Notes: generated by a model from the sequence alone, not told the origin. DNA of 64,000 nt from Isoetes taiwanensis (GCA_021234155.1 JAJEKV010000006.1:28380271-28444270); one strand, 5' to 3'; positions 11,899-24,964 are shown, counted from the stretch's first letter. Numbers and translations: made by a program.

Positions 11899-12336
11899 CA
11901 ATATGGAAGTTGGGGAATCGATTTTTCTCCAAAGAAATGTTCTTGCATCAAATCATGAAAGATCAAATCGAAGTTCTTCAAAGAAGAAATCGAAGTTCTT
12001 CAGCCAAAGAAGAAATCGTGGTCTTCAAGAGCAAATCGCGGTGCTTCAAAGAAGAAATCATGTTCTCGCGGGATGATCCGGCAAGATCCAAAGAAGCTTC
12101 AAGCAGCTTCAGCAGATTCGACAAGCTTCAAGCGCCAGATGGAGCTCTGCAAGAGATCCGCAAGCTTCGAAAGCAGGGCTTTGTCCGATGAGCTAACCTA
12201 ACCCTAAAAATCTTGCGTTTATGCCTAACATGTATTTACCGCCGGGCGGAATGGATGCCCCAACTTCCATTCCGCGTTATTGGCGAAGACACGTGGCGGC
12301 ACACAAATGCACCGTGATGACCCAACTTCCATATTG
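11899..12336. repeat. 16-bp perfect inverted repeat bounding 438 bp (possible MITE)
   Basis: CAATATGGAAGTTGGG (11899-11914) is repeated in inverse at 12321-12336. A third copy of the core ATGCCCCAACTTCCAT lies inside a small palindrome at 12246-12274. TA dinucleotides sit near both outer ends, but a clean target duplication is not evident, so the element assignment is tentative. Confidence 0.4.
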
Positions 12337-12921
12337 ATAATTGAATATGTTAAAGACAATTAATCCAATGGTCACTCTAAACTGATGTTGCCGAGCTTGC
12401 ATATTAAGCGCTCTGACCCTACACAGCAGATCCAGCTTTCAATTTGGATGCGCTAATCCAATACTGCTTCCAATCTGGTGCTGTTATGTCCATCCAAATT
12501 AACCATGCCCATTCTTCTGAAACGTCTCTAGCTTCCTACTTCCACCCGAGAATAATTACAAACACGGGGGGAGTATGTATAACGTTTTTACAAACAAAGG
12601 AAATAAAAGAGTATGTTCATGCAAACAACTCAAGCTCCTCAAAAGACAGGTTAATAAATAAATAATCTTTGTGGTAAAATATATCAGAAACTGTTTTCAA
12701 GGAATTAGTCAAAAGCGGAGATGCTTTCTGTATTGTGATCGGTGGTTCTCTATACATTACATGAGAAACATTTATCAAATTAACTTGATCTCATTGCTTA
12801 CTAAAGACGATGGTTGCTTGCTTAACAGACATTCTCTGCACTGCTCCATAAAGCCATCAAAAATTCGGCTGTAGTTCCGAGCCCACCAAAAGAACATAAG
12901 TACAGTTATCTGTAACCGCGA
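12337..12921. other. Intergenic DNA 3' of the cyclophilin gene
   Basis: No recognised coding domain. It should include the 3' UTR of the minus-strand cyclophilin gene, but no confident poly(A) signal could be placed. Confidence 0.35.
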
Positions 12922-15900
12922 TCAGAGCTCATCAACTATAGATATGTCGTTTATCTTCACTGGGGACAACGGCCTGTCTTTCTCATCTGTCTGCACACTC
13001 TCAATTTGCTGCATCAACCAGTAATAAATACACATTTCAACTCATGAGTTAAGAACAAGCTGTAGCACATATGTGCATATACATACCTTCACAACGTCTT
13101 GGCCCTTCACAACATGGCCAAATACTGTATGATGGTTGTCTAAATGTGGTGTCGCAACACTTGTAATAAAAAACTGTGATCCGTTTGAGTTTGGCCCTTT
13201 ATTTGCCATGGATAGTGTAAATGGTTCATGCTTCAAGCTGAATAAGACAGCTAACAGCCAGACGTTAAGATCCTCTAAAGTTAACTAACCAACACAGACA
13301 TAAGGCTATAAAACCATAAAACTTTAATCAACACCTATTTGAAAGCGGTACTTAAACCCCGATGCTTCAAGCTAGGTATGATCATCTACAGTAGATTATG
13401 CATAATCAACATCATATGCTCACATACTAAACGTCAAATGACTCTGATTTATATCTAGAACGGCAAAATATGTAAATTCGTTTTTGAAAAAAACCTCTTC
13501 CTATGCACAATATCAGACTAGAAAGTTAGCACGTGATCTGGTGTCATGAATTCCAAGACAACAATAAGCAGAATATCAAAATTAGCAAAATACAAACAAA
13601 ACATTTAACTCCAATCTGGCAACCATAAGGAACTTAGAGATTAAATCGCATATCGTATTTGCTATGACAAAAGTAAACATGGATAGATTTACTAGGATCA
13701 TGCACCTGAATTTAACATAAAATATTGCATGCTTTTACTTAGCCAACAAATAATGAAAAGCGTACAATTTTAGGAAATGACTTCTAGTGAGGGACCTAAA
13801 CCCCATCCTTATCTACCAGGCTTATGGTAAATATCCATACGCGTTAAACAAAGAATATAGAATCCATGATATGCTTGATTTTGTTCACCTAATTCTATCC
13901 TATATACTAAAATACAGAATCCTATCCGATATCTTACAGAGATAGCCTGCATCCATACTCATGGACAACCTTAGGGTGTTTAAACTGGACACCCCAACAC
14001 TTTAAACTGGACACCCCAACACTTCAAGGTGCACAGGTGTACCAGCACATACCAGGCCATCCTAAATGGCTACCAAATGAAGGATCACAGGGAAGAATTG
14101 AGCTTCACTTTTTATGTTTCATCGAACCCAGTTCAGGCAAGAATGAGCATCATGTATTTCAACAATGCCTAGTCTTCCATCATCAGGCTTTCGACCCCCT
14201 TTTGCTTGCTTGGTTCGTCAGCCCAACAAACCACAAAAGCATTATTATCTGTCCTTTTTCATCAAGCGTGGATCAAAAAAAAAAACCCTAGAAATTTAGG
14301 AAAATGCATTTTTATTTCCCTTTGTTTATATCATGTTAAGTGGTTTTTTCCAGTATATGCCATTAAGTCCAGGACCAAAATACAGGCCTCAAAGGTAACA
14401 AGAAGGACAATGGTGGATTTTCTGATTGAACAATTACCTTCAATGTTCAGGGTAATGTACCTATGACACTGTATCATAAGAAAGAAGGTGTCAAAGAAAA
14501 ATGTATGAAGGTGGTGAATAGGTGTCTTCACAGAAAATGTGGACATGCTTTGAAGGGACAACATAAGGTTGCAAAGTCATGCAAACAAGATAATAAAAGG
14601 TCTTTTCCTTCGAAAAGCCAACATTTTTCATCAGTTCCAACATGGCAGGGGATCCTGCTAAGGCAAAGGTGCTGTCATGGAGGATATTCTACTGCAACAG
14701 GCATATCAATGATTCCAATATGCTCAATAGCAATGCTCTTGTTCCACGCCAGATTTCTGTTCTCATAAACAGCCTTAAAGAAACAGACCACGATGAGGAT
14801 ATTGTGAAATCCAGCAAAAGAATCCATAAACCATTTGGTAATTTGCAAGAGCTCATTAGATCGAATGCCCCACTTGAGATTTGTTGAGATTTCATTTTTA
14901 TATTACAAAAACTGGAAAAGAGGTTGTTTTCATCGTTGGACTCTAATCTTCATGAAGAGTTTCTGTGCAGTGGCTGACTCAAATGAGGAGAATGAGAAGA
15001 AAAATGTGAACTTGCAGAGGAGAGCACCTCTGTCGGCACTATGTGAGTGGTAAGAACATTGTTTTTACTGTCTTTTACAACACATCTACACATGCTGAGT
15101 TGCAGTCTAACTTCACAATCCCTGTGATTGTCTGGTGAAAAAAAGAAGTTTTGTAAGCAGAAAAAATAATGGGCTTTTAAGCGAAGTGTCAATGCATATT
15201 GAGTTATTCGCCAGTTCACAGGCGCTTACTTCCAAGAGCTATTAGGCAAAAAGACTTATGTGCTGCAACTGCAAGATAAATATGCGGGTATATGCATTGG
15301 CTGGAATGAGAAAGATGAACTTGCTTAAGGAATCAGAACTCCACACTTTTATGCATGCTGAGTTAAGGATCTTGAGATGCTAATACAGCTCCCAAAATAA
15401 TGCTCCTTTCAAAGAGAAGGCACATTGTGTAGTTTGCCTGATTGCAGATGCTAGTAGAAAAGGACATGTGCTCCAAGAGCTATTAAGCAAAAGGACTTAT
15501 GTGCTGCAAGATAAATATGCGGATATATGCAGTGGCTGGAATGAAAAAGATGACACGAAAGATGTGAACTTGCTTAAGAAATCAGAACTCCATGATTGGT
15601 CTTTTGCAACACTTGTATGTGTGCTGAGCTACAGATCTTGAGATGCTAATACAGCTCTTAAAATAATGTTCCTTAAAAAGAGATGCACATTGTGTATTTG
15701 CAGATGCTAATATGCTAGTAGAAAAGGATGCCTGCTGCAATTTAAAAATGAGAGTACTCATAAGTATTTTTGATAAAAGGCATATATGTGTTTGTTTAGT
15801 ACCCAAGCTTTTTTAAAGATCTCACAGGTGGTCAATCATCCTCAGAAATTTCTGAAATGCAGCACATAATAATTTCAATTGATCCCTTATGCTCCCTACT

Positions 15901-17339
15901 TATGTGCAGCAACCCCACCCAAGTATTATCCTAAAGAAAAAATGCACAAAATATAAATGTTTTGAATCTGTTAGACCTGGGATGGAATTCGTCCTCAAAG
16001 AAGCCACCCCATATAGATTCTCCACCAGTTCCATCCCCTTTTGGATCACCTGCTTGTACCATGAAACCTTTGATAACACGGTGAAACAATACCCCATTAT
16101 AATATCCGTTCCGGCTGCCACACAGAAAATTTGCTACATCTATAAGCGCAAGGTAGATTTACAGACATGGTATATTGAATGATAATAGTTAGATAAATCA
16201 GGTTATACCTGTGTGTCATAAAGTTCTCGACAGCCTTTGGTGCTTCTTTAACATACAGCTCCAGTGATATTGTGCCCATTGAAGTATTTATAATCTATTA
16301 TACACAAGTTAGGGCTTCGATTCCAATTACAAGTGCATGTGTAAAACTTGATTGCGATAGAACACTTACTGCATATTGCACCTCTGTGTTTGATTGGTCC
16401 AATGGTAGCTTGAGTTTTCTGTCCCCCTGCATAGGGAAAAACGACAGTTACACCATTTTTTCCGTTGTCACAAAAGTGAACTAATATTTTATTTTCCACA
16501 ATGGGCCGAAAGGCCACTTGATAGTAAAGGTCAGATAGTAGGAATTCATCATGATAATGATTTTACGTAACTAGACGCACTTATAGAACAAGAATTGTTA
16601 TTTCTAAAACTTGAGTACCTGTAAATGTTTGAAACCAGAAAGAAGTGGACGCCCACTGTGGAAGTAAAAAAAGCAGTTATAAATGATAGCACAAATCTAC
16701 AAGATAAGGCAGACAAAATTTATAAGCCATATCCTGTTTAGTGTCATTAAGAATTTCCATTTGCATCTAGCATGATGCAGTTAAGCTCTTATAATAGTTT
16801 GCATAGAACCATGCCTAGCACACAACTGTAGCGTTCAGCTTAAAAAAGCAAGCAATCGCATTTTTTCATTGGATGTGAACCAAGAGAACAACTTCTACAT
16901 ATTGCTTTAAGATCTATAACATGAGAATGGCACTATGTTAATAACCACCTATGATCTCATTCAGCTGCATCAGAATACTGAAGACACCCAAATCCGTCAC
17001 AAATAAACTCTGTAAAGCCAGCTAAAATGTCGAGAAGGAACTACATATTAAAATGGGGGTGGTTTTTCAGCTAATACAGCAGATTATAACACTATGTCAA
17101 AGGGTCAATTAATCTCTATGTGATCTAGTTAATTGTACTAAAAAACAAGCAAGTCAAATTGATAAAAAACAGGAAATCATGGCATACCTTTTACTTCTGT
17201 GGCGATGGATAGCCACGAAGAAAAAAAGGAGCAGTATAATGGCGATGTTACAGAAAATTATGGTGGCTATGTTTATTTTGGCAGGTGCTTTCTTGCGTTT
17301 GCTCTGAAGAAGAAGCGCTTGGGGCTTAATACGCCCCAT
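12922..17339 (-). CDS. CYP21-4: CYP21-4-like membrane-anchored cyclophilin (peptidyl-prolyl cis-trans isomerase), 7 exons
   Basis: Exons on the minus strand: 17339-17188, 16655-16619, 16426-16370, 16294-16209, 16114-15977, 13237-13087 and 13008-12922. All introns are GT-AG, the phases agree, and the total is 708 nt (235 residues, TGA stop). The N-terminus [17 protein letters not shown] plus a hydrophobic segment (about 24-44) matches the Golgi-type CYP21-4 anchor. The cyclophilin domain (about 82-235) keeps [11 protein letters not shown] (Arg123, Phe128, Gln131 = CypA R55, F60, Q63), NGSQFFIT and His193 (CypA H126). The position of CypA Trp121 is His188 (TPHLDNHH), which should weaken cyclosporin binding. 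The domain resembles that of CYP71/PPWD1. The role inferred from family is prolyl isomerisation in the secretory pathway. Intron 5 is 2.7 kb and repeat-bearing. The exon structure is firm; the exact paralogue name is less so. Confidence 0.9.
15231..15731. repeat. Tandem duplication (period about 241 bp) in cyclophilin intron 5
   Basis: Two diverged units begin TCCAAGAGCTATTA at 15231 and 15472. They share further blocks (GACTTATGTGCTGCAA, ATCTTGAGATGCTAATACAG, GCTAGTAGAAAAGGA) in the same order. Small indels mark them as an old duplication. Confidence 0.8.
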
Positions 17340-17572
17340 TATTATTCAATCCGCACCCTATGTTCAAACGGCGGTGGATCCTTTTGCTTGGGCCCCTGCA
17401 AATTCCTGATCTGGATTGGGATCGAAGACTGAAGTTTAAACGGATCAAATTAGCATTTCAAGTTTCCAGAGCTACAAACTTTGTTATTTTTATTTTTAGT
17501 TTTTTAAATGTAAAAAAAATGGGGATATGCAGCTTTCAAACCTTGCATACAGAATGGCCATGGGTCCTTAAA

Positions 17573-17594
17573 CTGAATTGAATTGAATTGAATT
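17573..17594. repeat. (GAATT)n short array
   Basis: About four GAATT units, upstream of the cyclophilin start codon on the far side. The surrounding 17340-18072 contains no recognised gene. The promoter of the minus-strand cyclophilin gene should lie here, but no TATA box could be assigned with confidence. Confidence 0.8.
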
Positions 17595-18072
17595 AAAAAG
17601 ATAAACATGCAGGGTGGCTTTTTAGATGGAATGTGCAGGAGTAGGCGTGTGTACAAGTGAAGAGGATGCAAACTTGAATCACTTGAAGCAGTGATACAAG
17701 CTTTCTATAGTAAGCTTTGGGATGCTAGTTGGAGATGGTTAAGATAGAACATTATAAAACCCAGCTTAATCCTATGCTAGTTTGTAGCCCACAAGATACA
17801 CGTTAGCACATCTACCCATAAAGATGCGCAGAAAAATTGCATCTATTTGCACATCATCCCAGAATTGCAACGGTTGATGAGGTTATGAGGTATATGGATG
17901 GCACTATCCACACTTAAGAAGAGGTTACTGAATATAGAATTTCAATTAGAGGTTAGTAGGAGGTCAAGGATTCCTCTGGATCCACAATTAAGGATTGGAT
18001 CATACACAAGCAAAAAGGACATCCATCTGCTAAATCCAGTACAGAAAAAATAATTAATTAAGTGGGCTCTTG

Positions 18073-18345
18073 GTAGAATAGAATAGAATAGAGTTTTTAT
18101 CGTCCACGGAGACCAATTGGCCTATGGGACCCAAAAAGAGGTGCAGCAAATGTATTACTGTCGGGGTTAAAAAAAATTCCTGCCCGAAGGGTTTTCGGGG
18201 GAAAATTTGTAATATGTCAAACTGTATAGACATCTAGCATGAGGGGAAAAAAATATATACACATATCAGGTGAGTGCCCAAGGACCGAGCTGATCTCGGC
18301 GATCCATGACCTCTTGAAGGTATGATTCCACCATCTACACCGAGG
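18073..18345 (-). mobile_element. LINE 3'-end fragment (copy B) with (TTCTA)n tail
   Basis: The reverse strand reads GGGTCCCATAGGCCAATTGG, CTCCGTGGACGATAAAAA, then a TTCTA tail (18092-18073). Inside, TCAGGTGAGTGCCCAAGG and GACCTCTTGAAGGTA match copy A at 9510-9560. Only about 270 bp of 3' end is present, so it is a severely 5'-truncated insertion. Confidence 0.75.
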
Positions 18346-19459
<1,114 letters not shown>

Positions 19460-20484
19460 TTTTTTTTGGGGGGATGGGGTGATGAGCAATAACATGAGCA
19501 CGAAGACTTAAATGTTGTGACATTCCCCAATAGTATATGGTATAAATATGAAAATTCTATGGCCACGTCATCATACAAGTCACGATAATAGACTTGTACT
19601 CATCGATGTATGCCACACATAGCAGCTGGTAAGGCCAAGTTGTTATCATAACTTAGTCACTTTAAGGTATGAAAGCCTATTTTCCACATGACCACATCCC
19701 ATTGGTGTCATGCCAAGTGGACGCACCCTATTGAAGGCTAGTGGTCGAGCATGTAAACCCTAATATACGTAAAGCTAAACCCTATTCCTAGCCCATTTTT
19801 GCTCCACTATTTGCTGCAACCTCGAATCCCCGTTCTAGTTTCGATCAAAGATCATCTTCGACAACGTAGAGTGCTACAGATGTGACATTCCACGTATTTA
19901 TATGCAATACATACTGTTGATATTCTTATTATTTATCAAGTTGTGTTGATATATAATGTTGTTTGTGCATAGAACCCACCAGGGTGATTGAGCACCAAAA
20001 ACAATGGGGTATGGGTCTGTGACTCCTTGGGTTGAAGGCATTCTTGACCCTCATGAATGTAGGTATCATCTTGATTGGGGGAGTTCAGTCGATTATGGAC
20101 ATGTGCCGCCAGGATCCTCTAGTCGTCTATAGAACCATTGTGCCTCGGAAAGAGACTCTTCCTTCTCCCGTCTCATCGAACCAGGGCAATGAAACTCGGA
20201 GTAGTCTCATTGGGTGATCCGTGAGATTGCATCTTCGGAAGGTTACAATCACTACAGAGCATGTTCCAACATATCTGCAAAGTGTGCATAGAAGGGGAAG
20301 ATAGGTGGTCAACTCTAGCAATTATCAATTGCCAGCCCATGTCATTGTAATAACTCGATCTGAAGACCCTAACTGTCGGTCAACTCCCACTTGAGTTTAA
20401 TCCGGTAGCAAATGTTGGATGATATATTTATCCATGTTACGATTGGATGGATCATTGCTAGCCTTTTCAACTAGTATTACTATA

Positions 20485-21199
20485 AAAAAAAAAAGTTTTG
20501 ATGAACGTGGGCCTTTATTACTCAAAAGAATACAAAGAGTACATGGGGGACTCAAAACCCAGTGGAGAAGATGTCCACTAGAGCAACACTACCCACCACA
20601 TACATAACATAGAAAAGTAGAGAATGCATATCACCCCCCCACATACATAACATAGAAAAGCAGAGAATACATATCACCAGGAGCACAACTGTTTGCTATG
20701 AGTAAGTCTGAATCTGCAGATATCGCTCCCAAATGACACTGACGTCCTCCTTTAAGGAAGAACACTTGTACACCTTTACAATGCGACTACGAGCATCGCT
20801 AAGCACTTGCGTATCTGAAAAGACCTGTCCCTTGAAGATGAGGCCTTTGGCTATCCCTGAGCCTCATCGAAAAGCAGTCTGGCGATGGGTATGGGATAAA
20901 TTGCTCCATCCTAAGCTATCTATTTTATGGTGGCAGATCATTCATAGATGCGTGCGGGTAAACACTGTTGTTCATCGATTTCGTCCAGAAGTCTTTGTGA
21001 TCTGCCCTCTTTGCATGCAGAGGAATGAGACAATTGAGCACTGCTTTTTCTTGTGTCACCTTGCTTGGCAGTGGCTTTTGAGCCTTTTCCATTGTGACTT
21101 GAATATTCAGCAGGTCCTACTATCAGCCTATCCTAGTTCTTAGGACAAGTTGGCAAAGAGGGCTTTCCACTTAGCATCTGCTTGGATCATCTGGTCCAT
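20485..21199. mobile_element. L1-type LINE copy in inverted-halves configuration, flanked by 14-bp target duplication
   Basis: CTAGTATTACTATA occurs at 20471-20484 and 21200-21213 and flanks the insert exactly. The right part (about 20840-21199) is plus-strand zf-RVT (VWRWVWDKLLHPK, then CPLCMQRNETIEHCFFLC). The left part (about 20840-20497) reads on the minus strand as a coding tail (SDTQVLSDARSRIVKVYKC), a TAG stop, then AATAAA near the end. Opposite orientation of the two halves inside one target duplication fits twin-primed (5'-inverted) L1 insertion. The terminal run is A on the plus strand, i.e. T on the sense strand, which is odd for an L1 tail. Confidence 0.65.
20597..20680. repeat. 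43-bp tandem duplication inside the LINE 3' end
   Basis: CACATACATAACATAGAAAA is repeated at about 20597 and 20640, each followed by GTAGAGAATGCATATCACC or a near copy. Confidence 0.8.
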
Positions 21200-21303
21200 C
21201 TAGTATTACTATAGTGCTTATAGTAGTACTGTTTGCTTCCACTGATGTAGGAGCCTATAGAGGAAAGGACGGAATTTTGTATTGTTTTTGCAGCCATTGG
21301 ATC

Positions 21304-21495
21304 TTTGCAGCCACTGAAGCAGCTAAGTATGCCTTTGAATTTATTCAATATTTTTTTTAGCATTGTATTCAATGTTTCTTTAATTTGTCGTATTGTTCTT
21401 GTAGTTGTAACCATTGCATCAGCCACTATTTGCAGCCACTGAAGAAGCTAAGTATATCTTTGTGTTTGTTCAATGTTTTTTTTAGTGTTGTATAA
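21304..21495. repeat. Direct repeat, two diverged units 125 bp apart
   Basis: TTTGCAGCCACTGAAG begins at 21304 and 21429. Each is followed by GCTAAGTAT, a T-rich run and TTGTAT. This lies just upstream of the hAT coding region and could belong to its 5' leader. Confidence 0.7.
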
Positions 21496-21539
21496 TTGTT
21501 GTTTTGCTTTACTTTTCTCCTTGTTTGTAGAAGAAAAAG

Positions 21540-24500
21540 ATGCAATGTCTACCATCAAAGATGTGGAAGATGTATTGCCTAAATGTGGAAGCAATAAAGA
21601 ATGACAACAGGTCATGGAATTGCAAATTTGTGGTCGTTTTATTACTGGTACAAAGACAAGGCTATGTGGGCATTTGGGTCACGTTGCAGGGCGTAGCGCT
21701 AAAGGTTGCCCTTAGTACCAGATGATGTAAAACAAGCATGCAAGGAAGAGCTCAAAGTTGGTTCATGCGAGGAGGACACAAGTTCGATGATGGATATGAA
21801 TGAGGAGGAGTTAGGTATGGGCTCTCATGAATTTGCATCAACTAGCAAATATCACAATCTGATATGTATTTAATTTATAATTTTTCCTTTTCTGCAAATC
21901 CGTGCTTTTTTTACAGTAGAATTATGAAGATATTGATATCTGTTATATATATATTTTTTGTGGGGTCCGATGACACCTCATCTCTTGCATTCAATGCTTC
22001 CATGGCAATGCCACCACCATGATCTCCAAGTGGTTCATCCTAGTCGCGCAAGCGCCTTAACGAAAGAGTAAAACTTAAAGGGACCTTACGATGAGGAGGA
22101 TTGAGTACACAATGGATGTTTTATGGAAGCTAATCTATCAATTGCCATGTTGGACAAAGATGGTAGAAGCTTTTAACCAAATTGGTGAGGAGTGCACCGG
22201 TGTTACTTATCGACAAATGAGAAATGTGAAATTGAAAAAAAAACACTTTTAGATGTGATTGCCAAATGTGACCATGCCAAAATATGGATGTACTATTATG
22301 TCTGAAGGATGGGTTGATGTTAATGGTAGAGGTCTCCACAATATCATTATTTCTAGTGCCTACGGATCTATGTTTTGAAGACTATTGATTACATCCAGGT
22401 TGGAACATGAGTTGATGCCTCTTTTTTGGCTAAAAGTATGAAATCAGCTATATTAGAGGTTGGCGAAGAGAATGTCATCCAAATTTTAATGGACAATGCC
22501 TCTCCGTGTGTATCCATGGAAGACTAATTGAGGAGGAATTTTCCACTATTGTGAGAACTCCATGCGCTTCTCATTGTCTTGATCTTTTATTGGAAGATAT
22601 TGGAAAACTTGATTGGGTCAAGACAGTCCACATGAAGGCTAGAAAAGTATCTGTTTTCTTTGCAAAAGAAAGTTTGCTAAGAATACTTCTAGGCATTTCA
22701 GCCCAAACCTTGCCATTTTGAGACCTTGTGCAACAAGGTTTGGTGCGATTTTTATCGTTGTAGAGCATCTACTTAACGTATGGGTTCCACTACAATAAAC
22801 AGTGTTTCAGATTATTGAAACAATTGGGCTGATAGTAGGAGAGACCATAGTGGTCCAAAAGTATGTGTTGGATCTTGCCACACAACAGTCTTTTGTAGTT
22901 AAAAAAAATTATGGAACCATTATATTGTGTGTTGTGTTTAATGGATATGGAGGGATGCACAATGGGCCTTTTGTATGAGTTCATGCAAAGAACTGAAATA
23001 CAATTAAAGGATGGGCAAAGTTCAGATTCTTTAGATGCTACCAAGTATGTATGACATCTTCTTAACTGTTGATTTCATCTTCTTAAATTCTGTCCGTTTA
23101 AATTCTAATTTTCTTTTAAAGTATGTCTTTTCTTTGATTTCATCTACTTAGATTCAGCCAATGATTGAGCAGAATTCTGATTTTGTAAATTCTTCTACCC
23201 TTTTTTTTTTTTTGAAGGCAAGGTGGTTTTCTATTAAAATAGAAAAGATTACAATATTGATCTCTAAAGATCAGATAGGAAGAATGAGCACAGTGAAGCC
23301 CTGTTGGCCTGATACGTAATATGCTCAAAAAGCTTTCTTATATCAGCATCTGACGAGAAAGCACAATTAACAGATAACTTATACTTTTCTCAAAAACATT
23401 TTGCAACCAGTTTTAAACATGTAACCATCGAAGGAAAACAGAATGCAGGCTGAAGTATAACAGTCCCCCAGCTGCCCTCAAGCTTAGTAGTACTTGAGAT
23501 TGACATAGGCATATCAGAACCTGGTCTAAAGTGCTGCAAGCATATCAGTACTTGAGCATATGATTGGATATCAGTATCCACATAAAAAATGTTCAAGCAT
23601 AGCAGTGCTTGAAACATTTTAAATCCCTAGCATGCACAAATTAGAGAACTTGATATCAATGCACGCTAATCAATCAATGCAGCATTGTCGGGATTATCTT
23701 CTGCATCCTTGATATTTACAAGAAAAAAACTGATTGCTCAGCATTGATATGAAGAATAAGCCACCTGTCTCTTGAACTGCCTCTGTCAAATAACAGATGC
23801 TTCCTGCTAGCAAGGAAAGAAGCTAAAAGGACTTGAAAAGTTTTCTTCCAAAAAACAGCGTATGATATTCCCCGCTGGGATTTGCATATCCAAATCCTAC
23901 TTTACATAATCGGGAGTTTCTATCCCCTTCGCTTTATAGGCCAATATCCCAATCTGATGGGCTTACCCTTTCAGCGTGTCTAGAACAGATTTTGTAAATT
24001 CATCTCCTTAAATTCAGCCAATGACATGAGCAGAATTGTCTGTTTAAATTTTAATTATTGTAAGCCAAGGGTAGAATACTAATTGAGTTTGGTCTCTTTT
24101 TAGATACGAGCAAGTGCTAAAATTATTTGAGACACGTTGGAAATGGTTATTAAAATCAATTCATATTGTTGCGCATCTTCTACACCCTTTGCGGAGGCGA
24201 GAAAACATATTGTACGACCTGCAATGATAGAAAGTTTTATCAATTATATTAGTATTATGTATAGCAGGAAAGAGACAACAATCTTACTAGAACAATTTGA
24301 TGCTTTTTGAAATAATGCATCCACTATGTTCATGATTCCTCTTGCACAAACTGAAAGCTACCAAGCAAAACCTGTTTTAGGGTGGGAGCATTTTGGAGGC
24401 GCCATTCCTGAGTTACAAGCTTTGGCTATCAGTATCTTGTCACAGGTATCATAATCAAATAAATTTGCAAACTGTAGATGCATAGGCATGCAACGAAAAG

Positions 24501-24665
24501 TTGTGGTTTAGTTTAATAAGTCATGTATCTCTTTCAGGATTGTGCTTCAGGTGCATGTGAACACAATTGGAGTGCACATGCGCTTGCACATACAAAGAAA
24601 AGCAACCCATCTTGGGATTCTTCAGCTTTACTCGAGTTTTTTTGCTCACTATCCTTCGATAGGCC
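21540..24665 (+). mobile_element. hAT-superfamily transposon (BED finger, DUF659, dimerisation domain), pseudogenised
   Basis: Three parts of one plant hAT transposase lie in order. First is a BED-type finger at about 21610-21720 (WNCKF, then CGRF, TRLCGHLGHVAGRSAKGC) with a one-base frameshift. Second is DUF659 at about 22265-22720 (TIMSEGWVDVNGRG, then RTPCASHCLDLLLEDIGKLD) with stops. Third is the C-terminal dimerisation region at about 24100-24600 (LKLFETRW, GAIPELQALAISILSQ, CASGACEHNWS). An intron-like gap separates the SQ and DCAS blocks (about 24440-24538). A 0.8 kb retro-insertion splits the element at 23197. Terminal inverted repeats and an 8-bp duplication were not found. It is non-functional as read. 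Confidence 0.85.
23197..23987 (-). mobile_element. Poly(A)-tailed retro-insertion inside the hAT element
   Basis: A T-run (23201-23213) marks the 3' tail of a minus-strand insert whose end reads AATAGAAAACCACCTTGCCTTC before the A-run. The sequence GATTTTGTAAATTC-TCT lies on both sides (23179-23196 and 23988-24005, one mismatch), consistent with a target duplication. The 0.79 kb inside has no recognised coding domain. The host sequence also has local similarity (ATTCAGCCAATGA on both sides), so part of the flanking match could be older duplication. Confidence 0.55.
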
Positions 24666-24964
24666 ATCTCTCAAATAATTCATCTCTATAAGTCAGGCTT
24701 CACTTCTCATAATCATACTTTCACTTTTTAGCCCCTACAATTACTCCTCTGACAACAAAATCAGAGGCAAGACTCGCCAGCATCCTCATGATGCATCGGC
24801 CAGTCGCTCCAAGCATACACCCAACAACCACTATACCGGCATGCCTCCATGACCTGTCCATCCAATCTCCAGAACATTCTCCTTCTATTTTTAAACCATG
24901 CACTCAGAAATCCAACTCCATCTCCTTGAGAACCACCAAACCCATCGCCGGCCAGCAACACACG

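Larger units (their letters stand above)
19515..21255 (+). mobile_element. Degraded LTR (family X) carrying a nested LINE copy
   Basis: 20150-20400 is clearly homologous to 59930-60180, with shared blocks such as CGGAGTAGTC, GATTGCATCT, ATCTGCAAAGTGTGCA and CTGTCGGTCAACTCCC versus CCGTCAGTCGCCCCC. The start block TGACRTTCCACGTATTTRTATGC occurs at 19883 and 58930, and a similar one at 19515. After the nested insertion (20485-21199) homology resumes with GCTTCCACTGATGTAGGAGCC and ends near 21255. No primer-binding site follows, so this is a truncated LTR relic. Confidence 0.65.

Noticed and set aside
11733-12191. 152-codon plus-strand frame as a gene
   Set aside because: It runs through a hairpin and an inverted repeat, has low-complexity Lys/Arg/Ser content and no recognisable domain.
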